This document shows positions 34,212 to 42,036 of a stretch of 56,317 nt of DNA, in pieces. The number at the start of each line of letters is the position of its first letter. Position 1 is the first letter of the stretch. A program made the translations under genes and the position numbers. The notes under the pieces are model-generated. The model was not told the origin of the DNA. It worked only from the letters and a program-made list of their open reading frames with translations, and searched no databases. Origin of the DNA: Cellulomonas sp. ACRRI (GTDB taxonomy: Bacteria; Actinomycetota; Actinomycetes; Actinomycetales; Cellulomonadaceae); NCBI RefSeq assembly GCF_022346185.1, contig NZ_JAKRMS010000009.1:1-56317 (forward strand), in the 5' to 3' direction.

Positions 34212-35528
34212 ATGACCGATCTGCTCTACGTCCACGGCGGGACGCCCCTGACGGGCGAGATCACCGTCCGGGGTGCCAAGAACTTCGTCTCGAAGGCGAT
34301 GGTGGCGTCCCTGCTGGGCGAGACCCCCAGCGAGCTGCGCAACGTGCCGCAGATCCGCGACGTCGGCGTCGTCACCGGCCTGCTCGAGCTGCACGGCGTG
34401 CGGGTGTCGGCCGACGCGGAGGGCGGCGTCCTGCGCCTCGACCCGACCGACGTCGAGTCCGCGCACGTGGCCGACATCGACGCGCACGCCGGGTCCAGCC
34501 GCATCCCGATCCTGTTCTGCGGCCCGCTGCTGCACCGGCTGGGCGAGGCGTTCATCCCCGACCTGGGCGGCTGCCGGATCGGCGACCGGCCGATCAACTA
34601 CCACCTGGACATCCTGCGGCAGTTCGGCGCGGTGGTGGACAAGCGCGAGAACGGCATCCACATCCGCGCGCCCCGCCGGCTGCGCGGGACCAAGATCACC
34701 CTGCCGTACCCGAGCGTCGGGGCGACCGAGCAGCTGCTGCTCACCGCCGTGCGGGCCGAGGGCGTCACCGAGCTCACCAACGCGGCGATCGAGCCCGAGA
34801 TCATGGACCTGATCAACGTCCTGCAGAAGATGGGCGCGATCATCTCCGTCGACACCGACCGGGTCATCCGGATCGAGGGCGTCGACCGGCTGGTGGGCTT
34901 CCGGCACACCGCCCTGTCCGACCGCATCGAGGCGGCCTCCTGGGCGTCCGCCGCGCTGGCCACCGGCGGCGACGTGTACGTCCGCGGGGCCACCCAGCCG
35001 GAGATGACCGCGTTCCTCAACACCTTCCGCAAGGTGGGCGGCGAGTTCGCCATCGACGACGAGGGCATCCGGTTCTACCACCCGGGCGGCGACCTGAAGT
35101 CGATCGTGCTGGAGACCGACGTCCACCCCGGGTTCATGACCGACTGGCAGCAGCCGCTCGTGGTCGCGCTGACCCAGGCCAAGGGCCTGTCGATCGTGCA
35201 CGAGACGGTCTACGAGAACCGGTTCGGCTTCACCGACGCGCTGCGCGGCATGGGCGCGACGATCCAGGTCTACCAGGAGTGCCTCGGCGGGCGGCCGTGC
35301 CGGTTCGGCCAGCGGAACTTCTCGCACTCGGCGGTGATCTCCGGCCCGACCCCGCTGACCGCGGCGGACATCGAGGTCCCGGACCTGCGCGGCGGGTTCA
35401 GCCACCTGATCGCGGCGCTGACCGCGCAGGGCACGTCCGCCGTGCGGGGGATCAGCCTGATCGACCGGGGCTACGAGAACTTCACCGCGAAGCTGGAGGC
35501 GCTCGGCGCGAAGTTCGACCGCGACTGA
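34212..35528 (+). CDS. murA: UDP-N-acetylglucosamine 1-carboxyvinyltransferase
   Basis: First committed step of peptidoglycan synthesis, adding enolpyruvate to UDP-GlcNAc. The 438-residue protein has GEITVRGAKNFVSKAMVASL at the N-terminus and LGGCRIGDRPINYHLD around Cys121, the residue targeted by fosfomycin. Later come GATEQLLLTAVRAEG, DRIEAASWASAAL and the closing IDRGYENFTAKLEALGA. The FVSKAMVA variant is the usual actinobacterial MurA form. The ATG at 34212 follows a CACCAT hexamer by 6 nt. Retention of Cys rather than the mycobacterial Asp suggests fosfomycin sensitivity (inference). Confidence 0.95.
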   Translation: MTDLLYVHGGTPLTGEITVRGAKNFVSKAMVASLLGETPSELRNVPQIRDVGVVTGLLELHGVRVSADAEGGVLRLDPTDVESAHVADIDAHAGSSRIPILFCGPLLHRLGEAFIPDLGGCRIGDRPINYHLDILRQFGAVVDKRENGIHIRAPRRLRGTKITLPYPSVGATEQLLLTAVRAEGVTELTNAAIEPEIMDLINVLQKMGAIISVDTDRVIRIEGVDRLVGFRHTALSDRIEAASWASAALATGGDVYVRGATQPEMTAFLNTFRKVGGEFAIDDEGIRFYHPGGDLKSIVLETDVHPGFMTDWQQPLVVALTQAKGLSIVHETVYENRFGFTDALRGMGATIQVYQECLGGRPCRFGQRNFSHSAVISGPTPLTAADIEVPDLRGGFSHLIAALTAQGTSAVRGISLIDRGYENFTAKLEALGAKFDRD

Positions 35529-35550
35529 GGACCGCCGCGCACGCGGCCCA

Positions 35551-35587
35551 CGACGCCCGCCCGGCCCCTGCGGCCGGGCGGGCGTCG
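35551..35587 (+). terminator. Terminator after murA
   Basis: CGACGCCCGCCCGGCC (35551-35566) pairs perfectly with 35572-35587 around a 5-nt loop, 22 nt after the murA stop. No strong T-tract follows. Confidence 0.85.
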
Positions 35588-35612
35588 TCGTCCCCAGGCC
35601 CGCGAAGTGGGG

Positions 35613-35668
35613 GTTTACAACGGAGGAACGGCTTCGCTAGACAGGTCCCGCGGTTATCCGTTGTAAAC
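35613..35668. promoter_or_regulatory. Paired operator half-sites upstream of the sugar operon
   Basis: GTTTACAACGGA (35613-35624) is the exact reverse complement of TCCGTTGTAAAC (35657-35668). The AT-rich TTTACAACG/CGTTGTAAA arms resemble LacI-family recognition sequences and stand out in this GC-rich DNA. The LacI gene at the end of the operon is the likely ligand-responsive repressor. The arms are about 44 bp apart, four helical turns, which could allow looping. Confidence 0.65.
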
Positions 35669-35725
35669 GGCCGGGTGGCGATCTCAGCCGCCGCCCACCT
35701 GGCACCGATGGCGAAGGAGCCACCC

Positions 35726-37078
35726 GTGAGCCAGATGCCCCGTACCCCCGCACGCCCGCTGCCGGGACGCCCCGGCCCGACCCGCCGCGGGTTCCTCGCC
35801 GGACTCGGCGCCCTCGGCCTCGGCACGGCCGTCGCCGCCTGCTCCGGCGCGAGCCCGTCCACGTCCGGCGCGAGCGGCGGCTCCGGGGGGTCCGGCGCGG
35901 TCGAGCTGTCGTTCTGGAACGGCTTCACCGGGGGCGACGGCCCCGTCATGCAGGACCTGGTCGACCGGTTCAACGCCGAGCACGAGGGCGTCGCCGTGAA
36001 GATGACCACGATGGAGTGGGCCGACTTCCACGCCAAGCTGCCCGCCGCCCTCACCTCGGGCCAGGGCCCGCACATCGCGATCCAGCACCTCGACTCGCTG
36101 CCGACGTCGGCCGCCCGGGGCCTGCTGCTGCCGCTGGACGACCTGGCCGACGACCTGGACCTCACCGCCGACGACTTCATCCGACCCGTGTGGGACGCGG
36201 GGATCTTCGCCGGGTCGCGGTACGGCATCCCGCTGGACGTGCACCCGCTGGGCTTCTTCTTCAACACCGCGGTCATGGCCGACGCCGGGCTCGACCCGGC
36301 CGACCCGCCGATGGACCGCGCGTCCTACGAGGCGGCCCTCGACGCGCTGCTGGACAGCGGGGTCGCCGGGCACTGGATGAGCCCGCACACGTTCACCGGC
36401 GGGCAGACCCTGCAGTCGCTGATCTGGCAGTTCGGGGGCGACCTGCTCGACGCGGACGGCGCCACCGCCGCCTGGGCGCAGGACGAGGGCGTCGAGGCGC
36501 TGTCCTGGATGGTCGACGCGGTGCACCGGGGCTGGAGCGCGCGCGACGTGGGCCAGGACGCCGACATCATCGCCCTGCAGAACGGGCAGGCCGCGTTCAA
36601 CTGGAACGGCATCTGGTCGGTGAACACCCTGGACGAGATCAGCGGCCTGGAGTGGGGCGTCCGCCGGCTGCCGCGGATCGGGTCGGTCGACGCGGCGTGG
36701 GCCGGGTCGCACAACTTCGTCCTGACCAAGCAGCGCGGCACCACCGACGACCAGCTCGAGGCCGCCCGGACGTTCGTGAACTGGGTGTCCCAGCAGTCCG
36801 CGGCCTGGGCCGTGGGCGGGCAGGTCCCCGCCCGCCGGTCGGCGCGCGAGTCGGCGGAGTTCACCGCGCTGGCCCCGCAGGCGGCGATCGCGGAGCAGGC
36901 CGACGACCTGCGGTTCCCGCCGTCGATCCCCGGCATCGGCGACGCGATCGGCGAGCTGTACACCGCGCTGAACGAGGCGGTGCTGCTGGTGAAGGAGCCC
37001 CGCGAGGCGCTCGCCGACGCCGCGGCGCGCGCCGACCAGGTGCTCGCCGAGAACCGCGACCGCTACGGCGCCGCGTGA
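35726..37078 (+). CDS. Sugar ABC transporter substrate-binding lipoprotein
   Basis: A 450-residue family 1 solute-binding protein that captures a sugar or oligosaccharide outside the cell. The N-terminus has a twin-arginine-like RRGFLAGLGALGLGTAVAAC with the lipobox VAAC, so mature lipidation should fall at Cys39 or nearby. The linker is Ser/Gly-rich, and the SBP_bac fold begins VELSFWNGFTGG. I chose GTG 35726 because AAGGAG lies 6 nt upstream, rather than the ATG at 35708. The stop overlaps the first permease (GTGA). Confidence 0.92.
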   Translation: MSQMPRTPARPLPGRPGPTRRGFLAGLGALGLGTAVAACSGASPSTSGASGGSGGSGAVELSFWNGFTGGDGPVMQDLVDRFNAEHEGVAVKMTTMEWADFHAKLPAALTSGQGPHIAIQHLDSLPTSAARGLLLPLDDLADDLDLTADDFIRPVWDAGIFAGSRYGIPLDVHPLGFFFNTAVMADAGLDPADPPMDRASYEAALDALLDSGVAGHWMSPHTFTGGQTLQSLIWQFGGDLLDADGATAAWAQDEGVEALSWMVDAVHRGWSARDVGQDADIIALQNGQAAFNWNGIWSVNTLDEISGLEWGVRRLPRIGSVDAAWAGSHNFVLTKQRGTTDDQLEAARTFVNWVSQQSAAWAVGGQVPARRSARESAEFTALAPQAAIAEQADDLRFPPSIPGIGDAIGELYTALNEAVLLVKEPREALADAAARADQVLAENRDRYGAA

Positions 37079-38052
37079 GCGCGGCGGTCGCCGCGCCGCG
37101 CCGGCCGCTCCGGCGCGGCGCGTGGTGGACGCCGTACGCGTTCCTCGCGCCGTTCCTGCTGATCTTCGGCACCTTCGTCGCGTTCCCCGCCGTCCGCGGG
37201 GTGTGGATGTCCCTGCACGACTGGGACTACCTCATGCCGAGCCGGCCGTTCGTGGGCCTGGACAACTACGCCGCCCTGTTCGACTCGACCAGCGTGGTGT
37301 TCCAGCGGTTCTGGGACGGCATGGCGGCGACCGGGACGTTCGTGGTCGCGTCGGTGCCGCTCCTGCTGACCGTGCCGCTGCTGCTCGCGATGGCCCTGAA
37401 CCGGCGGTTCCCGGGGCGGACCCTGCTGCGGGCGGTCGTGTTCCTGCCGTACGTCCTCGGCGTGGCGGTGGTGGGCGTGCTGTTCCGGTTCGTCCTCGAC
37501 CCGAACCTCGGCGTGCTCAACCACCTGCTGCAGCTCACCCGGCTCGACCGGGTGCTGCACGCGCTCGGCGCCGGCGACCCGGTCCCGTGGCTGACGGCGC
37601 AGCCGTGGGCCTGGGTGTCGCTGGTCGGGGTGACGATCTGGTGGACCCTCGGGTTCAACATGATCATCTACCTGGCGGGGCTGCAGGACGTGCCCGCCGA
37701 GCTGTACGACGCCGCCGAGGTGGACGGCGCGTCCGCCCGGCAGCGGTTCCGGCACGTGACCCTGCCCGGCCTGCGGCCGGTGCTGGCCTTCGTGCTCACC
37801 ATGACCGTGCTCGCGTCGGCCAACATGTTCGGGCAGGCGGACCTCATGACCAGCGGCGGCCCCGGGACGTCGACCCGGACGGCGCTCATGGTGATCCTGG
37901 ACACCGGTCTCGGGCAGTACAAGATGGGCTCGGCCGCCGCGATGGGCTACCTGCTGTCGATCGGGCTCGGCGTCGTGTCGATCGTCAGCTTCGTCGCCCT
38001 GCGGGAGCGGGACGGCCGCCGCCGGCCCCGCCGGGTGCGGAGGGCGTCGTGA
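37075..38052 (+). CDS. Sugar ABC transporter permease (MalF/UgpA type)
   Basis: The 325-residue protein has six predicted helices, beginning WWTPYAFLAPFLLIFGTFVA at about residue 18. The EAA loop, YDAAEVDGASARQRFRHVTLP near residue 220, contacts the ATPase. No ATPase gene is in the operon, so it probably shares a multitask MsiK-type ATPase encoded elsewhere, as known in actinobacteria. The GTG overlaps the binding-protein stop, and its own stop overlaps the second permease start. Confidence 0.94.
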   Translation: MSAAVAAPRRPLRRGAWWTPYAFLAPFLLIFGTFVAFPAVRGVWMSLHDWDYLMPSRPFVGLDNYAALFDSTSVVFQRFWDGMAATGTFVVASVPLLLTVPLLLAMALNRRFPGRTLLRAVVFLPYVLGVAVVGVLFRFVLDPNLGVLNHLLQLTRLDRVLHALGAGDPVPWLTAQPWAWVSLVGVTIWWTLGFNMIIYLAGLQDVPAELYDAAEVDGASARQRFRHVTLPGLRPVLAFVLTMTVLASANMFGQADLMTSGGPGTSTRTALMVILDTGLGQYKMGSAAAMGYLLSIGLGVVSIVSFVALRERDGRRRPRRVRRAS

Positions 38053-38885
38053 GGGCCCGCCGCGGCCTCGGCGCCGCCGCGACCGGGGCGCTGGTGCTCG
38101 TCCTGGTGGTGACCTTCGTCGGGCCGCTGCTGTGGATGGGCCTGACCTCGGTGAAGTCGTACGGGGAGGCGACCGCCTCGCCGCCCACGCTGTGGCCGCA
38201 GGAGATCGACCTGTCGGCGTACGACCGGCTGCTCAGCCTCGACGGGCCGTACCCGGTGCTGCGCTGGTTCCTCAACTCCCTGCTGGCCGGCACGCTGCAC
38301 ACCCTCCTCGTGCTCGTGGTGGCCTCCACGGCGGCGTTCGCCCTGGCGCGGATGCGGTTCCGCGGGCGCGGGCTGATCTTCGGCGTGATCGTCTCGACGC
38401 TGTTCCTGCCGGCGTTCGTGTTCCTCATGCCGAACTACCTGACGATCGACCAGCTCGGCTGGATCGACTCGATCTGGGCCCTGGTGGTCCCCGGCGCCGC
38501 GGGGGCGTTCGGGGTGTTCTTCCTCCGGCAGTTCTTCGTCGGGCTGCCCGTCGAGCTGGAGGAGGCGGCCGCGCTCGACGGGGCGAACCAGTGGCGGGTG
38601 TTCACCCGGGTCGTGCTGCCGAACACCCGGCCCGCGCTCGCGACGCTCGCCGTGCTCGCGTTCCTCGGCAACTGGAACGACTACATCTGGCCGGTGTACG
38701 TGCTGTTCAGTCCCGAGCGGCTCACCCTGCCCGCCGGGCTGAAGCTGCTGCAGGGCGCCTACGTGACCGACTTCCCGTCGATCATGGCCGGGGCGGTGGT
38801 GGCCTCGGTGCCGGTCATCGTGCTGTTCGTGCTGACGCAGCGGTTCATCATCGAGGGCGTCGCGCGCAGCGGGCTGAAGGGGTGA
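38049..38885 (+). CDS. Sugar ABC transporter permease (MalG/UgpE type)
   Basis: The 278-residue second permease has about six helices and an EAA loop, EEAAALDGANQWRVFTRVVLP, near residue 175. The C-terminus FIIEGVARSGLKG is typical of the family. It pairs with the upstream permease to form the channel. Start and stop both lie in GTGA overlaps. The short N-terminal cytoplasmic segment is basic. Confidence 0.94.
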   Translation: MRARRGLGAAATGALVLVLVVTFVGPLLWMGLTSVKSYGEATASPPTLWPQEIDLSAYDRLLSLDGPYPVLRWFLNSLLAGTLHTLLVLVVASTAAFALARMRFRGRGLIFGVIVSTLFLPAFVFLMPNYLTIDQLGWIDSIWALVVPGAAGAFGVFFLRQFFVGLPVELEEAAALDGANQWRVFTRVVLPNTRPALATLAVLAFLGNWNDYIWPVYVLFSPERLTLPAGLKLLQGAYVTDFPSIMAGAVVASVPVIVLFVLTQRFIIEGVARSGLKG

Positions 38886-39952
38886 GCGGCGTGCGACGCG
38901 GACCCGCCCGCGGACAGGGGCCGGTCGGGGCGCTGGCGGTGCTGGCCGTCGTGGCGGTCCTCGCCGGCTGCGGCCCCGGCGCAGGCCCACCCGACCCCGG
39001 CACCGACCCCGCGACGACCCAGGACCCCGAGGAGCGCGACGTGGCCTTCACCAACCCCGTGCACGACGGCAACCTGCCCGACCCGTTCGTGCTGCGCGCG
39101 CAGGACGCCTGGTACGCCTACGGCACCCAGGGCCGGCTCGGCACGCTGCCGGTGCTGCGCTCCGACGACCTCGTGCACTGGGAGGTGGTCGGCGACGGGA
39201 TGCCGGTGCTCGCGCCGTGGACCGGCGCCGGCCGGCACTGGGCGCCCGAGGTGGTCGAGCTGCAGGGCCGGTACGTGGCGTACTACACGGCGATGGAGCG
39301 GACGACGCAGCGGCAGTGCCTCGGCGTCGCGGTCGCGGACCACCCGGCGGGCCCGTTCGTCGACGAGGCCGACGCGCCGTTCGTCTGCGAGCACGACGAG
39401 GGCGGGTCGATCGACGCCTCCCCGTTCGTGGACGCCGACGGCACGCCGTACCTGCTCTGGAAGAACGACGGCAACCACGTCGGCGTGCGGTCGTGGATCC
39501 GGGTGCAGCAGCTCGCCCCGGACGGTCTCGCCCTGGTCGGCGACGGACCGGTCGACCTCATCACGCACGACCAGCCGTGGGAGGGCCACCTGGTCGAGGG
39601 CCCGACGGTCGTCCTGCGCGACGGCCGGTACCACCTGCTGTACTCGGCGAACGACTACGGGTCGGCCGACTACGGCGTCGGCTGGGCCGTCGCCGACGCG
39701 CTCACCGGCCCGTGGGCCAAGCCGCTCGACGAGCCGCTGATGCGGTCCTCGCCCGAGGCCGCCGGCCCGGGGCACGGCTGCGTGGTCACGGCCGACGACG
39801 GGGCGACCTGGTACGTGCACCACGCGTGGCCGCCGGACGCCGTCGGCGCCGCGTACCCCGGGCGCCAGATGTGGCTCACGCCGCTGGACTGGGGCCCGGA
39901 CGGCGTGCCGCTGCTGGCCGGACCGGCGGCGACCGTGGACCGGCTGCCGTGA
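38882..39952 (+). CDS. Glycoside hydrolase family 43 lipoprotein
   Basis: A 356-residue secreted hydrolase with a lipobox signal peptide (LAVVAVLAGC, Cys near residue 30) and a five-bladed GH43 fold. The base is in NLPDPFVLR, the pKa-setting Asp in GSIDASPFVDADG and the acid Glu in HLVEGPTVVLRDG; GRHWAPEVV is also family-typical. GH43 enzymes act on arabinan, arabinoxylan or xylo-oligosaccharides, so the operon probably trims such chains at the membrane and imports the products. The exact sugar cannot be read from the sequence. It is coupled to its neighbours by GTGA overlaps. Confidence 0.88.
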   Translation: MSGVRRGPARGQGPVGALAVLAVVAVLAGCGPGAGPPDPGTDPATTQDPEERDVAFTNPVHDGNLPDPFVLRAQDAWYAYGTQGRLGTLPVLRSDDLVHWEVVGDGMPVLAPWTGAGRHWAPEVVELQGRYVAYYTAMERTTQRQCLGVAVADHPAGPFVDEADAPFVCEHDEGGSIDASPFVDADGTPYLLWKNDGNHVGVRSWIRVQQLAPDGLALVGDGPVDLITHDQPWEGHLVEGPTVVLRDGRYHLLYSANDYGSADYGVGWAVADALTGPWAKPLDEPLMRSSPEAAGPGHGCVVTADDGATWYVHHAWPPDAVGAAYPGRQMWLTPLDWGPDGVPLLAGPAATVDRLP

Positions 39953-40956
39953 CGGTGACGCTCCGGGACGTCGCCGCGGTGGCGGGCGTGTCGTTCAAGA
40001 CGGTGTCGAACGTCGTCAACGAGCACCCGAACGTCACCGCGGCGACCCGGTCCCGGGTCCTCGCGGCGATCGAGCAGCTCGGCTACCGGCCGAACGCCAC
40101 GGCGCGCAGCCTGCGGCACGGCCGGTCCGGCATCCTCGCGCTGGCCGTGCCCGAGCTCACCTCGCCGTACTTCGCCGCGCTCGCCTCCGCGGCGGGCCGG
40201 GCGGCGAAGGAGCACGGCCGGGTGCTGGTGATCGAGGAGACCCGCGGCGACGTCGAGGGGGAGCGGGTCGCGCTCGTCGACCTGACCTCGCGCCTGGTGG
40301 ACGGCGTCATCCTGTCGCCGCTCGTCACCCCGCACGAGACGGTGGTCCGGCGGATCGGCCGGACGCCGCTGGTCATGCTCGGCGAGCACCGGTACGACGT
40401 GGGGGCCGACCACGTCGCGATGGACAGCGTGCGGGCGGCCCGGGAGCTCACCGAGCACCTGCTCGCCACCGGGCGGCGGCGGATCGCCGTGCTCGGGCGC
40501 CAGGAGGCCGGCAGCACCGGCGGGGAGCGGTGGCGCGGGCACCGCGAGGCGCTCGCGGCCGCCGGCCTCGAGCCCGACGAGGCCCTCGTGCCGCGGGTGG
40601 GCGCGTACCGCCGGGCCGACGGCGTGCGGGCGGTGCGGGAGCTGCTCGCCGCGGGCGTGGGGTTCGACGCGGTGCTCTGCTTCAACGACCTGCTGGCCCT
40701 CGGCGCGTGGCACGCCCTGCGCACCGCGGACCTCGCCGTCCCGGGCGACGTCGCGGTCGCCGGGTTCGACGACATCGAGGAGTCCCGGTACGCCGGGCTG
40801 ACGACCGTCGCCCCGGACCTCGGCGTGCTCGCGCGGGAGGCGGTGCGGCTGCTCGTGCGCCGGGTGGAGGACCCGGGCGCGGGCCCCGTGCAGGTGGAGG
40901 TGCCGTTCCGGGTCGCCGTGCGGCCCAGCACGGTCGGCGGGCCGCCCGCGCCCTGA
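39949..40956 (+). CDS. LacI-family transcriptional repressor of the sugar operon
   Basis: The 335-residue protein has a LacI helix-turn-helix (residues 4-24, LRDVAAVAGVSFKTVSNVVN), the hinge YRPNATARSLRHG and a periplasmic-binding-protein-like sugar domain. It is the last gene of the operon and overlaps the GH43 stop by 4 nt (GTGA). It is therefore made from the transcript it presumably represses, giving negative feedback. The likely operators are the paired half-sites at 35613-35668. Confidence 0.93.
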   Translation: MTVTLRDVAAVAGVSFKTVSNVVNEHPNVTAATRSRVLAAIEQLGYRPNATARSLRHGRSGILALAVPELTSPYFAALASAAGRAAKEHGRVLVIEETRGDVEGERVALVDLTSRLVDGVILSPLVTPHETVVRRIGRTPLVMLGEHRYDVGADHVAMDSVRAARELTEHLLATGRRRIAVLGRQEAGSTGGERWRGHREALAAAGLEPDEALVPRVGAYRRADGVRAVRELLAAGVGFDAVLCFNDLLALGAWHALRTADLAVPGDVAVAGFDDIEESRYAGLTTVAPDLGVLAREAVRLLVRRVEDPGAGPVQVEVPFRVAVRPSTVGGPPAP

Positions 40957-41012
40957 CCTCGGGTCGCGGCCGCGCGCCGGGCCCCGGGCGTGGGCGGGGC
41001 GGGAGGCCGGGA

Positions 41013-41828
41013 TCAGCCCCGCGGCCGCTCGCGGAACTCGTGCGGGCTGTGCGGCGCCGCGCCCGAGACGGACGCGACGATCGAGGCCGCGAGGTCGCGC
41101 ATCTTCTGGTTGCGGGTCTGGGAGGCGCGGCGCAGGATCGCGAACGCCTCCTCCGGGCCGCAGCGGTTCTGCGCCATGACGACGCCGAGCGCCTGGTCGA
41201 TGACCGTGCGCGACGCCATCGCCAGCCGGAGGTCCTCGTTGACCCGGCTCTTCTCCTGCAGGACCGAGGCGACCACCACGGCCCGCGCGGCGTCCTCGGC
41301 GAACCGCCCGACGTCGGCCAGCACGTCCTCCGGGAAGCCGCCCGCCTCCGTGGCGTAGAGGTTGATCGCGAGCTCGATGCGCTCGCCGTCGGACCGGGCG
41401 GCGGGCAGCGCCGCCGCCGAGCGGAACCCGGCGTCGACGGTGGCCTCGTGCCAGGCGCGCCACCGCTCCCACCGCGCGTCGACGCCGTCCACGTCCGCCA
41501 GGACGATGCGGCGCTGCGTGCGCGAGGCGTCGATGCAGGGCCCGGCCCCGGCCTGCTGCTCGGCGCGGTCGCAGTGGGCGGACCGCTCGTCGGTGGCGGC
41601 CGCCACGGCCGACGTGGCACCGATCCGCACGGTGATCGCCGCCGAGCACCCGTCGCCCGCCCGGGCCGCCGCGCGCACCGCGACGGCCTCGAGGAGGTGC
41701 TCCACCGGCACCGCCGAGACGAGCAGGTCGTGCAGGTCGCCCAGCGCCCCGGCCCGCCAGTCCGGCGGTGTGGCGGCCGGCTCACCCACCGGCGGCAGGT
41801 CCAGACCGCGCACCGGGTCGGCGGACAT
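41013..41828 (-). CDS. GAF-ANTAR domain regulator
   Basis: The 271-residue protein has a GAF sensor domain (about residues 25-165, including GPCIDASRTQRRIVLADVDG) and a C-terminal ANTAR RNA-binding domain (about residues 195-250, SRTVIDQALGVVMAQNRCGP). ANTAR proteins bind paired hexanucleotide hairpins in leaders and prevent termination. The signal sensed by the GAF domain is unknown. The ATG shares one base with the stop of the preceding small gene (TGATG), so it is translationally coupled in a three-gene operon with a PAS-ANTAR-STAS protein. Confidence 0.9.
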   Translation of the reverse strand: MSADPVRGLDLPPVGEPAATPPDWRAGALGDLHDLLVSAVPVEHLLEAVAVRAAARAGDGCSAAITVRIGATSAVAAATDERSAHCDRAEQQAGAGPCIDASRTQRRIVLADVDGVDARWERWRAWHEATVDAGFRSAAALPAARSDGERIELAINLYATEAGGFPEDVLADVGRFAEDAARAVVVASVLQEKSRVNEDLRLAMASRTVIDQALGVVMAQNRCGPEEAFAILRRASQTRNQKMRDLAASIVASVSGAAPHSPHEFRERPRG

Positions 41829-42013
41829 CAGCGGTCTCCCGCCGGAGCGTGACCCTCCGGCTCCTGGTCGCCCTGCGCCGCGGCGTCGCCGGAACCCGAG
41901 TAGCCGGCCTCCGGGCCGTCGCCCTCGGAGCCGGGCGTGCTCTGCTCCGCGACGTCGTCGGGGTCGCCGCCGGGCAGCACCCCGTCGGGGCGGGCGGACG
42001 GGTCCTGGGTCAT
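41828..42013 (-). CDS. Small acidic, disordered protein between two ANTAR genes
   Basis: A 61-residue hydrophilic protein rich in Gly, Asp, Glu and Pro, with no hydrophobic segment and no recognised domain. The sequence starts MTQDPSARPDGVLPGGDP. I chose ATG 42013 because GAGGAGGA lies 4 nt upstream; GTG 42040, overlapping the preceding stop, would add nine residues. Tight coupling on both sides and a strong ribosome site argue that it is real. It might be a partner or modulator of the ANTAR proteins, which is speculation. Confidence 0.6.
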   Translation of the reverse strand: MTQDPSARPDGVLPGGDPDDVAEQSTPGSEGDGPEAGYSGSGDAAAQGDQEPEGHAPAGDR

Positions 42014-42036
42014 GCGGTCCTCCTCGGTCGGGTGGC

